This document shows, one piece after another, positions 33,690 through 45,992 of a stretch of DNA of 64,000 nt (positions are counted from its first letter, which is position 1; the number at the start of each line of letters is the position of its first letter). Below the pieces are notes generated by a model. It was not told where the DNA came from and did not search any database. It saw only the letters and a program-made list of their open reading frames with translations. The stretch spans positions 12,805,753 to 12,869,752 of the forward strand of contig CM069452.1 of assembly GCA_035610835.1 (NCBI GenBank), in the 5' to 3' direction. The translations under genes were made by a program, and so were the position numbers. The DNA comes from Ophiura sarsii (taxonomy: Eukaryota > Echinodermata > Ophiuroidea > Amphilepidida > Ophiuridae).

Positions 33690-34281
33690 TACACCTAGCA
33701 CCAAAAGTCCCGAACCAGGTGCTTTGAGGTTGGCTAATTCAAAATAGATAATCGGTACCAAAAATCTGAGATATACATTAAATAAGCAAATTTTATCTCC
33801 GCAGTTTGATACCTTATTCAACAAAATCGAATGGATACTTCCATACTTAAAGTTATGGCGATTTCAATAACAGCAAAGTTGCACTAGGTATATGAAATCG
33901 TTGATTTGTGTGTGATTAATACTGTCATAACTCTGTGCTATCTGAACGAGCCACCTAGGTATCTGGGTGAATGGATCTGGAGTGATAACCGCAATTTGCG
34001 GGACAAAGGGTGTGACTAGCTGTGAAGAATGAAAGTCTTTGCTATCTTTACACACACATTTTCAGTGCGTAATCACACACAACTTTGCTGTTGTTATGCG
34101 CGGTCATTGAAACCGCCATAACTTAATAAGTATCCATTCGATTTTGTTGAATGAGGTATCAAACTGCGGAGAAGAAATTTGCTTATTTAATAATGTATAT
34201 CTCAGATTTTTAGTACCGATTACCTATTTTGAATTAGCCAACCTCAAAGCACCTGGTCCGGGACTTTTGTTGCTAGGTGTA
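33690..34281. mobile_element. Long-TIR hairpin element with TA ends (592 bp)
   Basis: Arms of ~195 bp (33690-33890 and 34070-34281) are highly similar inverted repeats beginning TACACCTAGCA. The terminal TA suggests a Tc1/mariner-type TA target. The ~180-bp centre is non-coding. Transcripts would fold into a long double strand. Confidence 0.85.
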
Positions 34282-34366
34282 TAACATTTACTCAAGGTTT
34301 CCATATGAAACGATTCTATTCAGAGCCAAAATTGTTAGTTTGTCAGCTGCAACTTATTACAGCGGC

Positions 34367-34417
34367 TTAACGGTAAGATTTAATGGTAAGTTTTAACGGT
34401 AAGATTTAACGGTAATT
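34367..34417. repeat. Short tandem repeat (AACGGTAAGATTT type)
   Basis: Four imperfect units of ~16 bp, followed by an ~18-nt poly-C run at 34426. Related ACGTTAA and CTGTTTCTACTGG motifs recur at 34575-34760, suggesting the tract is one end of a decayed element. Confidence 0.65.
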
Positions 34418-34878
34418 TTTTAATTCCCCCCCCCCCCCCCCCCGCCCTGTTTCTCGGTTTATTGATCCTAGTCGATGGGCCACGACATTTGACCTTTTGT
34501 TATACCAAACAATGCTGCCCCACCTGAAAAAGACTGCTTCACAATGCGAAGAATCCAGCGTGACCTGAGTCACATAACTTAACGTTAAGATTAAACGGGT
34601 GGCTGTTTCTACTGGTAAAGTTACCGCTAATTACCGGTAACAAACCTGGTTTATGAAGGTTTTTGCGGTTACAAAACTTACCGTTAATTAACGTTATCTT
34701 ACTGTTTCTACTGGGCAAACTTACCTATAATCAACGTTAAATTCTCCAGTAGAAACACGCTCTACCTCTCTTCGGATCCGCAAATTATTTAGTAGGAAAT
34801 GGCATGTACTATGACATTATCAAGTTATGCGGAGCCCAAATTATGAGTATGAAACTACAGACAAGGGACAATTTCTAT

Positions 34879-35314
34879 ATATGTGACGTGTTCTACCGAA
34901 ACCAGACACAATTGGGCAAGATATCAAAATTGAGTTAGTAATTGATTATTAAAGTAGAGAGCTTCAGCTTTACAATGGTACCTCTCTTTTTTAATCGGAC
35001 TTCCCAAACGGAGTTACATCATTTTCAAGTTCGTCTTTTACGGTCTTTATGAAAACTCCAAACTGAGATATCACCCTTTAAAGTTACTAGAACTAGGCTT
35101 TTTACTAGAACTAGGCTTTTTTAAATCGCTGAAACATACATTTAGGATGATTTTTTAATCTGAATCTTTCACAATATTGTTAAAAACACTCTGAAGATTA
35201 ATTATTTACCAGAAACTCAAATTCCCCCAAAAATCACCCACAATTATGTTTTGAGCTTTTTCTCAGTTTGGAGCTCTGCCCAATTCCGTCTGGTTTCTAG
35301 AACACGTCACATAT
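34879..35314. mobile_element. MITE with ~38-bp inverted ends
   Basis: ATATGTGACGTGTTCTA at the left and its mirror at the right extend through AAACCAGAC...ATTGGGCA with few differences. Inside are a second inverted pair (CTCCAAACTGAG / CTCAGTTTGGAG) and a tandem duplication of TACTAGAACTAGGCTTTTT (35088-35125). Non-coding. Confidence 0.8.
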
Positions 35315-35324
35315 GTTTTACTTG

Positions 35325-35385
35325 TTTGGTCCTAAAAAGAGGTCACAGCTATTCCTGATGAAAGCTATACAGTTACAAATCTGAC
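35325..35385 (+). repeat. Penelope-like 3' tail remnant (tentative)
   Basis: GGTCCTAAAAAGAGGTCACA followed by TTCCTGATGAAAGC aligns with 4530-4565 (GGTCCTGAAGAAGTCAGA ... TCCTGACGAAAGC). Similar stem-plus-GAAA tails follow the ORFs of Penelope-like elements, and one follows the GIY-YIG relic at 47.3 kb here. Confidence 0.4.
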
Positions 35386-35751
35386 CATCAAGGTATTATG
35401 TAGCAGCCAATCACTCAAATTTAAACTGCATGCAATTGCGGTAGGGTCTTTGAAGTTTTATGTCAAATTGCTCGAGCGAAATACTGACCCAATGCAGCTC
35501 ACCTTTCCAAGTCTTGAATAATTCGTAAGATATAGGAAAGCTGTCACCGGTACATTAGGGAAGTAATCCATATGATAAATGAAAGTGTAAATGAAAGGTT
35601 TACGATTGGATGGCTGGTTGTTGTTGTTGTTTTTCTTAATAAAGTGCAGATACGGATATAGAGTTATCGATAAAGCAGTGCATCTGACATGCACGTGGTG
35701 ACACCTTTCCAATATCGTGCATATTAGCTAAAGATGCGGGACACGATGTCA

Positions 35752-36096
35752 TGTTGAATTTTTTTAATTTTAATCAATTTACTTCAGAATTCAATATGAA
35801 CATTAATAATTGCCATTATTGTTGTTTCTACTAAACAAAACCAGCAAATCTTAATTAAAACAATGTTTTAAATATGTTGGCATACCACCCTTAACCATGT
35901 AAAATGCTGGTTGCGGCTCTACCAACATTTTTGAATCAACGTTTTGTTGAACAAAGAGGGCTGATTTTTGTTAATCCTTATAGGTGTAAGTTCATACATG
36001 TAATACAATTATAAAAATATACAAATCCCAGTTTTTATCATATATTTTTGTAATTGAGGGCGCTGCCTCCACCACATCTCTTAATGCCCCCTTTTA
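35752..36096 (-). mobile_element. MITE family A, copy 3
   Basis: Reverse-orientation copy, closest to copy 2 (shared CATGGTTAAGGGTGGTAT after the hairpin). The hairpin stem retains pairing with one G-T wobble. The distal TIR is decayed. Confidence 0.85.
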
Positions 36097-37376
36097 GTAC
36101 GTGTGCTTGACCGCAAATGTTTACTGTTTACATTCGATGTTTTATCTAATAAAACAATATTCTAGCTACAAATTGTAATAGATATTGATAACCACAGACC
36201 ACGTTTTATTAACTTATTAGTTTACAACCGGTTTCAACAACAAAAAACGCCTGATTTAACGGGATTTTTGGTTCATGTTTTTTCTTAAATATGAGTATGT
36301 TATGTGTCTTGCTTTTTAAAAATTAAGCAAAATAAACGAAATAAATTATTAAACAAGTACTCACATAATTCCATCATTACACGATCCATATAATATAGTC
36401 CACAATAAGTAAACACGTTGGCATCAATAGACGTGTAACCCAACTATGATATAAATCCTCCCAGCACGCTCCTGTACTCACGTAGCGTCACCTTCAGCAC
36501 CTGTTTCAATATCAGTATAACCAAACCAAGAGGCTACTTCGACATTAAAGAACCGAGGAAATATGCAATCAAGGTATTACTTCGCTAGTACTCAGCCATG
36601 TACTGCGCATCGCTTGTGCGCAACATGTTACGATTTGAATTGGAATATTTGACAGTGTCTATACACACTGCTGACTGTGTGGTATTATCGAAACACCCCA
36701 ACAGCTCCAGGCATTGACTGCCTGACATCCAAGACTGACTGCGTCATTGTTACCATTGAAAGTGTCATTTATCAGACCATCAGACATACGAGTGTTGTTA
36801 TAGGCTCGTAAACAGGCCGGAGACGTGAGCTATTGATTGAGTTGTCATCGATATGTTTGAGTTAAAGGTGCACGATGCCATTATCACTTTGAAAGTGGCC
36901 CTGCTGTTTTGTTCTTCAATGTGAAGATGATATTGGTATTCAAACATAATATCACACTTTTTAGACGAACTATTTTTTCGAAATTGAAGAGAAGGGGTCC
37001 ATTTAATGCGCCAATTTGATTGCAGTCAGTAGTCTTTCAAATTTAAAGATTCATGCCTTAGGTATACAGGTAGAGCCTTAACACATTCCTCGCGGCAGGC
37101 GTCTGCGGACGACATTCCAAAATGTCACAAAATGTTTAAAAATGTCGTAATTATTGAATTTCATTAACATATATTTTGAATCACCATGTGATATGCATTG
37201 AAAATATTTGAAATAAGTACAAACATGTCTAGTATTGGTTCATGTTTTCCTCAAATAAGTATTGGATGATGTTTTCCTCAAATTCGCACGAAAATTGCAT
37301 GGTCAAAATCGCAAATGTACCGACGGAAGCTAGTATAAAGGTGTTGATACACACTTTAATTGAGGTAATTTTGTTG
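36097..37376. other. No recognisable feature
   Basis: AT-rich DNA, no supported gene. Confidence 0.5.
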
Positions 37377-37468
37377 ATGCGGGAGATTTTATATGCTATG
37401 CGGGAGTGCGGGAGAAAGAGTGTCTATGCGGGAGACTCCCGCCTAATGCGGGAGAGTTGACAGCCCTG
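37377..37468 (-). mobile_element. hAT-type terminus with TGCGGGAGA repeats
   Basis: Read on the minus strand the end is CAGGGCTGTCAACTCTCCCG, followed by repeats of TCTCCCGCAT, a widespread hAT-like terminus. The opposite end was not found; the element is truncated. Confidence 0.55.
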
Positions 37469-38365
37469 GAGAGGGGGAGTTCCATGGAGACCCAGTGCGG
37501 ACCATAGGGACGGGCATTCCCCTTGTTTTCCCATTTCGAACTCCTGACATATTTCGTGGGATGTAGATTTAATACCCGTCACCCTTTATTTTCGCCTTTT
37601 CACTTACAATGTGTATTCTTTCACTCCTCGGTAGTCTTGAAATGAAGTTTGTTCTTTAAAAAAAGTACCATGAAATAAAAATATTTACTTTATTTAGCAC
37701 TAACGCTCTTTCATGAGCATTTAATACATGACAGAAATAGAACAGTTTAAATAGAGAGTTAAACGTAATAAAACATTGTATGGTGAACTTTCTGCGTACG
37801 TCTAAAACTAATTAAATTCATTCATTCATTCGTTCAAGGTTCATTTTTGATTATTTTCTGTACAGTGCAGTCAGTTTGAGCATCCTCACAGCAGCGAATT
37901 AATACAGAGTCCGTGGATGCTCATAACGTTCACGCAATGGGGTAATAATATACAAATTGCCTGTAGGTATAACTGGTATGGAAATGGGAGATGTAACACT
38001 ATCTAAATGGACTAATGTGCACCCTTGATACCTTTTTGATATTGATACCACTTTCATTTCAAGAGAATTAGTGTATGGCTAAAAGACATCAGCAATAAAA
38101 TATCTGTTAACACACTATATGCATATTAAATGTTATAGGCATTACAAGTGGTAATGTAATATTTTGACCTATATTTTGTAGACCTGAGTGCATTTCGAAC
38201 ATGATAAATATCGGTTATCAAAAACTTCCTTGACCCAATGGTATTTGGGGAGCTGCATTGACAAGTGTTGGATGTAACAATCTAAGTGCGGATAGGTTTG
38301 CGCTAGAAATTGGCAGCACCCTAGTTGATGCGACCTGATTCTGATGATTCACCAGCATCGAAATT
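37469..38365. other. No recognisable feature
   Basis: AT-rich DNA; 38200-38365 may belong to the LINE/SINE whose tail follows. Confidence 0.4.
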
Positions 38366-38435
38366 ACAGCGCTTTGAGCCCTTTGGAAAAGGCGCTATAT
38401 AAATACTGATTATTATTGTTATTATTTATTATTAA
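38366..38435 (+). mobile_element. L2/CR1-type LINE (or L2-mobilised SINE) 3' tail
   Basis: CAGCGCTTTGAGCCCTTTGG followed by AAAGGCGCTATATAAAT and an ATT-rich microsatellite is the stem-plus-repeat 3' terminus used by L2-like LINEs and their SINEs. Confidence 0.75.
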
Positions 38436-39163
38436 ATATCGCTCCAAGTGTCGTTGTAGTGTATAAAATCCGTATCATATCAATTGCATGAGTTTGTTCT
38501 TCACCCACTTCTGGCTATCACAATTGTCGCAATACTAAGTTATTATGACAATATTTGAACCAAAAGAAAAACACAAACGATCACCTGACCATGAAACTGA
38601 AATGCAAGCGTTTGATCGCGAATGATGATTCAAACCGCGTTTTACCTGCCCAAAAAGACAAATACCTTCAGAGTGAGTCGACCATCAGTTTATCTTAATT
38701 GCCTCAAACAATAGTGAATGTAAATGTAGAATGTAGGAAATGTGGCCAGCGGCCGATTTTTGAACTCGTCAATCAAGCTGTCAAATGCACACATAATAAT
38801 AGGGTAACTTTTCCTTGGTCAAATATCGATCTTGGCACATGCGGTAATCATTCTTACAAGCTAATAATTTCGCCCCTGCATAAGGAATTTCAAACAATAA
38901 TTGTTCACCGTTGAACTATTTAAATAGTGCTATAAATTATGTTGCTCTTTTTGATTTCACGAATGTTATGAAATGCTTTACATTATACTCTAAGCACGAT
39001 TTTATTTGAACCTCTACATGAACTAAAACCTGTGAAAAATCAATTTGTAGACCGGAAAATGCCGAATTAAATTGTTTCCGCTGGTGAATTTTTAATAACG
39101 ATTAACAAGGCCTTAAGACTTACACACTATTTTTGTTGACGAAATAAATCAAATACCATATCA
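38436..39163. other. No recognisable feature
   Basis: AT-rich; a 71-codon frame without relatives. Confidence 0.45.
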
Positions 39164-40318
39164 TACAGGGTGAATCAAAATACATTGTGCACGGATTGAA
39201 ACAACCATTTGACCTTAATGTGTGCATTGAACCATAAAATGTTTGTTGTTTGTATAAGCGTAGCTCAGGCGCATAGCTAGGATTTTTTTCAGGGGGGCAA
39301 GATCCCCATAGATCCCCATAACGGTCCCTATTTAAATGAAACCAGGTCAAAAAACGGCTGATTTAACATGACTGAAAAATAAGCAAACTGTGACAAGTTC
39401 TGTAAGCTGGCCGCGTTTTTTGCCATTTCAATGGGATTTACACAGTTAAGACTATAAGTATTACCGTCACATGATGAAATACAGTGAGAGTTTACAAGCA
39501 AGGCATTCTTTGTGCCTGTAATTTAAGGTTTCTGGGATATTGAATGAGCCAAGGGTGGTTAAAACACTGTAGAAATATAAGATTACTGTAGTATTCAGAT
39601 TACAATACTTCACATACTTAACTATTACACAGATAAAATGTTCTGAAGACACTTTGTTTCTTGATAATTGCCATTCACTTGTAAACGAAACTATTTTCAA
39701 ATTCACAAATTATAGTTCAGTGTTTCTTCTGCTAAAGACTTTTTGTCAGACATCAGATAACATTTTAGCTTCCTTTTCATTTGACACCTAGGTATCAGAA
39801 GATTAACTGCTTATTCCAGATTTAAAGAATTAATTTTCCAGGAACATTTTGACAATTGGTGTAATATAATGACCATTTTAGCAAAACTAATTTTACTGTG
39901 TGTACATTGGAATGACGAAAACGCGATGAGCTTACAACACTTGTTACGGTTTGCTTATTTTTCAGTCGATTACTTTCAATTTTTGGGAAGATAAACTAGA
40001 TTAACCCTTACACCACCACATCTAACCAAATCCAACAGAAGCACCGCGCTGGTGGACCCCCATTCCCCACCTCATTGCGCAATCATGCAAATGTACATAT
40101 AGCGCGACCCCCGGGGCGACACAGACCACTTTTTCTGTCCTGATTTGTCCCGTGTTTCGCCCCCTAGCTTGATTGCCACATGCCACAAACTCCCCGAATA
40201 GGTTAGGGTTATCGACGCTTTATACAACAACAACAAAACAATTTCATGATTCAATACACACATCAATGTCAAATGGCCGTTTCAATCCGTGCACAATTGT
40301 TTTTTGATTCACCCTGTA
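39164..40318. mobile_element. Tc1/mariner-type long-TIR element, decayed
   Basis: TACAGGGTGAATCAAAA and its mirror end with TA on both sides. TIR similarity continues ~70 bp, then resumes further in (39350-39460 against 39885-39985, sharing AAATAAGCAAACTGTGACAA or variants), so the arms were interrupted by insertions. One of these (39245-39300) looks like a hAT-end fragment (CATAGCTAGGATTTTTTTCA). No transposase is readable. Confidence 0.7.
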
Positions 40319-42156
40319 TGACCCGTGCGACGGTTGTCCAATCATCTCATAATACTATTTTCGATATACGATAAGTTCATATAACCAAATCATAATCGTA
40401 AAAATACCCGCCATATATCATGTAAAATAGCTTTACAGACTAAGATCAATAATTGACCGTAATCATTACGGTATACATTAATTATTGGCATCATATTCTG
40501 TGATGAGAAAAATTTCCCAAAGGTATACTCCTATAAACAAATAAGGACAAATTTGTTATTTCTCATTTACACAGCTTGTTTGAGAGAGAAAGCCTGGAAT
40601 GGAAAGGTTAATTGCCATTCTAAAGTCCACTTCAAGTTATAATTCAACAAAGTAGTAACACATTTAGATACTTCTCAAGATATACAACAGTTCCGGCGCT
40701 TTACGGGCCCCATTAAAATGATTAATCATTTTATGTTATTAGCCCTTCGAGTAAATACGGAAAGACGGTTTAACAACATGGTATGGCGTTCACACCATAT
40801 CTAGCTGGTGATTGGTCGTAACATATACATATACAAGAATACCACACTGTGTTTTATGGTTTTTATGAGATGACTACAAGTCTCGAATACTGTGTTTGGT
40901 AGCATGATTCTGATCATCTCCATTTGTAGCCATTTTTAGGGGGTTTTGTCCGTATGTGTTGTGTTATCACGGACCAGTTACTGCCTTTTATCGTGGCTTT
41001 TTATCGTATTTTTTGTGGCACAAGAATCTTGAAAAGTAAGGACGTTGGTTGAAAGAATATTTGATAAGTTGTGTATTATATTGATACCTACTGCATGAGC
41101 ATATTTTTGAGGTCCAGAATTAGGCGTTACTAAGATGTTTTTGGGCCGTAACCAAGGCACGTTCTCTGTTTCACATTTAGGTATATGTGTTAGGATGTAC
41201 AGTGATGCGCCCCTACGATAGTTTCTACGCATAAAGAAGTAGACCCCGAATTACATGGAATTAAAATGTGGTTTGTGTTTGTATTTATTGTATTTCATCA
41301 ATCATTTTCCTCTCATTCTTCTCACTGGCATAATATGTTGGTGTTTGTTGTCATTTATACGCTATTTATAAGGTTATTTGCCTACGTTAATGAATGCGGA
41401 TAGTTATAGTCAATTATAATTCAAGCAAATCGGCTGGCGTGAGTTCATTGATACCATGAGCTCACGTAGTCCTTTTCAGTACTTCTTCAGGCAAATGAAT
41501 AAGGGGGAACCATACCAAAAAGACAAGGCTATCATGTGACTAATTTTAACATAACAATTAATGTCTAAATTCGGTTTTTCACGGACATATCGGACAGGTT
41601 TAACTTAAAAAATGAGTGCTCACCTGTTTCTTGACCCATATGCATCTATTATTCGGATGAAATTCAATCCGGTAGCCTTACATGCTTACACAGAAAAACA
41701 AAATTACCAATGTGATTATTGTTTTTTAAGATGGCCGACGAAGATTTATTTTGTCTGAGACTAGTACGTATATACCACTCTCAGGATTTTGTATTAATAC
41801 CACAGTTATTTACTTGCTAGTCATAAATAAAAAGATCCAATGCGACTTTTCTGAACCACTTTTGCTAGCTCTTAGTTTCATAGCAATGTCATGAATTCCA
41901 AAGAGAACGTCATAAAAGGACAAGTTTGAGTCTCCAAAAATGTGAGTGAGTCCATGGACGGTGGGACCAGGGAGGTGTCAAAAAATGATTCCCTTCCAAC
42001 ATTGTACTTTTACCCGATACCCAAATTATAGATTTGGTACCAATCTATCGAAACTAGAGCTTACATCATCAGTTACGAAAATGAAAATACCCGGCGAAGA
42101 ATCACATTTTAGCGAAAGAGTAAAAATAATGCACAGATTAAATACAAAATAAATCA
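40319..42156. other. No recognisable feature
   Basis: AT-rich; frames of 68-84 codons without relatives. Confidence 0.45.
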
Positions 42157-42317
42157 ATTTCAAATGAATCTCCACATTAAATGTGCATTAAATAATCGTG
42201 ATTTAGCCGACAATTTTTTTTTAAATAAGCTTATTATTATTTTTTATTATTTTTATTTTGATGAATGAAATGATGGATAATTCCAGAATCAAATGTTTAG
42301 AGACATTTTGGGAATCT
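42157..42317 (+). repeat. Left direct repeat bracketing the satellite array
   Basis: About 160 bp repeated in the same orientation at 45831-45992, with the shared blocks CATTAAATAATCGTGATTTA and TGATGAATGAAATGATGGAT. Behaves like a terminal direct repeat or a pre-existing tandem pair into which the array expanded. Confidence 0.85.
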
Positions 42318-45300
42318 CGGGTCCCAAAATGGGCCCCGGGATATCGACTTAGTCTAAAAAATGATGGATACCATGATAAAATGTGTCCCGATGTGATTTT
42401 TTGGATGATTTCACATTTTGAGCTACTTATAAAGTCTGTGTACTGTATTCCCTTTACGAAAATGCAATCACCAAAATGTGATTGCAGCAAGGTGGTACCA
42501 GGTTGCACAAGGTTGTCGCACGGTTGCGTAAGGTTGCACAAGTTTGTCACAGGTTGTCGCACGGTTGCGTAAGGTTGCACAAGTTTGTCGCAAGGTTGCA
42601 CAAAGGTTGTGGATGATTGCTTCAAGGTTGCGCAACCTTCTCAGAACAACCAAACTGGTTGCGCAAGGTTGTATTTTTCCAAATTTAACCTTGCGCAAGG
42701 TTGCAGAATTGATTGCGATTTTCATAAGGGACGGGTCAAACTGCAACACATTTGACGCAGAAAAAAAATGTCCAGCAATTTAGCCTAAAGAAATGAATGG
42801 ACACCATAAAATGTGTACCGATTTGAATTTTTGGGATTTTTTTCACATTTTGAGCTACGTATGAAGTCTGTGTAGCTAACCGGTCAAACCGCAACATATT
42901 TGACGGAGAAGAAAAAAATCTGACAATTTAGCCTAAAAATTGACAGACACCATAAAATGTGTCCTGATTTGATTTTTTGGATATGATTTCACATTTTGAG
43001 CTATGTATAAAGTCTGTGTAGCTAGCCGGTCATACTGCAACACATTTGACGGAGAAAAAAAAATCATACAATTTAGCCTAAAAAATGACAGACACCATAA
43101 AATGTATCCTGATTTGATTTTTTGGACATGATTTCACATTTTGAGCTGCGTATCAAGTCTGTGTAGCTAACGGGTCAAACCGCAACACATTTGACGGAGA
43201 AAAAAACATTCCGGCAATTTAGCCTAAAAAATGGCGGACACCATGAAATGTGTCCCGATTTGATTTTTTGGATATGATTTCACATTTTGAGTTACGTATA
43301 AAGTCTGTGTAGCTAGCCGGTCATACTGCAACACATTTGACGGAGAAAAAAAATCAGACAATTTAGCCTAAAAAATGACAGACACCATAAAATGTGTCCT
43401 GATTTGATTTTTTGGACATGATTTCACATTTTGAGCTGCGTATAAAGTCTGTGTAGCTAGCCGGTCATACTGCAACACATTTGACGGAGAGAAAAAAAAT
43501 CCGACAATTTAGCCTAAAAAATGACAAACACCATAAAATGTGTCCTGATTTGATTTTTTGGACATGATTTCACATTTTGAGCTGCGTATCAAGTCTGTGT
43601 AGCTAACAGGTCAAACCGCAACACATTTGACGGAGAAAAAAACATTCCGGCAATTTAGCCTAAAAAATGGCGGTCACCTTGAAATGTGTCCCAATTTGAT
43701 TTTTTGGATATGATTTCACATTTTGAGCTACGTATGAAGTCTGTGTAGCTAGCCGGTCATACTGCAACACATTTGACGGAGAGAAAAAAAATCTGACAAT
43801 TTAGCCTAAAAAATGACAAACACCATAAAATGTGTCCTGATTTGATTTTTTTGGACATGATTTCACATTTTGAGCTGCGTATCAAGTCTGTGTAGCTAAC
43901 AGGTCAAACGGCAACACATTTGACGGAGAAAAAAACATTCCGGCAATTTAGCCTAAACAATGGCGGACACCATGAAATGTGTCCCGATTTGATTTTTTGG
44001 ATATGATTTCACATTTTGAGCTACGTATAAAGTCTGTGTAGCTAACGGGTCAAACCGCAACACATTTGACTGGGAGAAAAAGAAATCTGGCAATTTAGCC
44101 TAAAAAATGACGGACACCATAAAAAGTGTCCCGATTTGATTTTTTGGATATGATTTCACTTTTTGAGCTACATATAAAGTCTGTGTAGCTAACGGGTCAA
44201 ACCGCAACACATTTGACTGGGAGAAAAAGAAATCTGGCAATTTAGCCTAAAAAATGACGGACACCATAATAATGTGTCCCGATTTGATTTTTTGGATTTG
44301 ATTTCACATTTTGAGTTACGTACAAAGTCTGTGTAGCTAACGGGTCAAACTGCAACACATTTGGCGGAGAAAGAATAATTCCGGCAATTTAGCCTAAAAA
44401 ATGACAGACCCCATAAAATGTGTCCCGATTTGATTGTTTGGATATGATTTCATTTTTTGAGCTGCGTATGTAGCTAACGGGTCAAACCGCAACACATTTG
44501 ACGGAGAAAAAACATTCCGGCAATTTAGCCTAAAAAATGACAGACACCATAAAATGTGTCCTGATTTGATTTTTTGGATATGATTTCACATTTTGAGCTA
44601 TGTATAAAGTCTGTGTAGCTAGCCGGTCATACTGCAACATATTTGACGGAGAAGAAAAAAATCTGACAATTTAGCCTAAAAAATGACAGACACCATAAAA
44701 TGTGTCCTGATTTGATTTTTTGGATATGATTTCACATTTTGAGCTATGTATAAAGTCTGTGTAGCTAGCCGGTCATACTGCAACACATTTGATGGAGAAA
44801 AAAAAAATCATACAATTTAGCCTAAAAAATGACAGACACCATAAAATGTATCCTGATTTGATTTTTTGGACATGATTTCACATTTTGAGCTGCGTATCAA
44901 GTCTGTGTAGCTAACGGGTCAAACCGCAACACATTTGACGGAGAAAAAAACATTCCGGCAATTTAGCCTAAAAAATGGCGGACACCATGAAATGTGTCCC
45001 AATTTGATTTTTTGGATATGATTTCACATTTTGAGTTACGTATAAAGTCTGTGTAGCTAGCCGGTCATACTGCAACACATTTGACGGAGAAAAAAAAATC
45101 TGGCAATTTAGCCTAAAAAATGACGGACACCATAAAAAGTGTCCCGATTTGATTTTTTGGATATGATTTCACTTTTTGAGCTACATATAAAGTCTGTGTA
45201 GCTAACGGGTCAAACCGCAACACATTTGACTGGGAGAAAAAGAAATCTGGCAATTTAGCCTAAAAAATGACGGACACCATAATAATGTGTCCCGATTTGA

Positions 45301-45830
45301 TTTTTTGGATTTGATTTCACATTTTGAGTTACGTATAAAGTCTGTGTAGATAACGGGTCAAACCGCAACACATTTGACGGAGAAAAAACATTCCGGCAAT
45401 TTAGCCTAAAAAATGGTGGACACCATGAAATGTGTCCCGATTTCATATTTTGGATATGATTTCACATTTTGAGCTACATATAAAGTCTGTGTAGCTAGCC
45501 GGTCATACTGCAACACATTTGACGGAGAAAACAAATCCGACAATTTAGCCTAAAAAATGAGTGACACCATAAAATGTCTCCCGATTTGATTTTTTAGATA
45601 TGATTTCACTTTATGAGCTACGTATAAAGTCTGTGTAGCTAACTGGTCAAACCGCAACAAATTTGATGGAGAAAAAAATTCCTGCAATTTAGCCTAAAAA
45701 ATGACGGACACCATAAAATGTTCCCGATTTGATTTTTTTGATATGATTTCACTTTTTGAGCTACGTGTAAAGTATGTGTATAATGAACTGATCAAACCGC
45801 AACACATTTGACGTATCAAATGATGTTCGC
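42318..45830 (-). repeat. Satellite S, main array (~146-bp monomer)
   Basis: Roughly 21 to 24 head-to-tail monomers. GTCTGTGTAGCTA anchors fall at 42866, 43012, 43157, 43303 and 43447, giving 145-146 bp periods. Each monomer contains TTTTGAGCTACGTATAAAG, CAAACCGCAACACATTTGAC and CAATTTAGCCTAAAAAATG or variants. Neighbouring monomers switch between variant types (CGGGTCAAACCGC / CCGGTCATACTGC), suggesting a higher-order arrangement. No coding content. Confidence 0.95.
42480..42715. repeat. GGTTGC minisatellite inside the first satellite monomers
   Basis: Degenerate 10-14-bp units (AAGGTTGCACAAG, GGTTGTCGCACGGTTGCGTA) interrupt the satellite. The last part contains the palindromic CCTTGCGCAAGG. 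Frames on both strands here are translations of the repeat. Confidence 0.9.
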
Positions 45831-45992
45831 ATTTCAAATTTTATCTCCAATATAAGTTTACATTAAATAATCGTGATTTAGCCGAAAAGGTGTTTTTAAG
45901 TAAGCTTATTTTTATTATTTTTGTTTATTATTTTGATGAATGAAATGATGGATAATTTTCAAATCAAATGTTTAGAGACATTTCGAGAATCA
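45831..45992 (+). repeat. Right direct repeat bracketing the satellite array
   Basis: Counterpart of 42157-42317, same orientation. Confidence 0.85.

Noticed and set aside
35350..35362. CTGATGAAAG as a hammerhead core in a Penelope-like tail
   Set aside because: No room for stem II between the two core motifs and no clear cleavage-site stem.
38351..38376. Hammerhead-ribozyme-like CTGATGA...CGAAA
   Set aside because: Core words are present but no convincing stem II or closing stems; it lies in an L2-type 3' end.
42221..42783. Frames of 79-134 codons on both strands
   Set aside because: They translate the GGTTGC minisatellite and flanking satellite.
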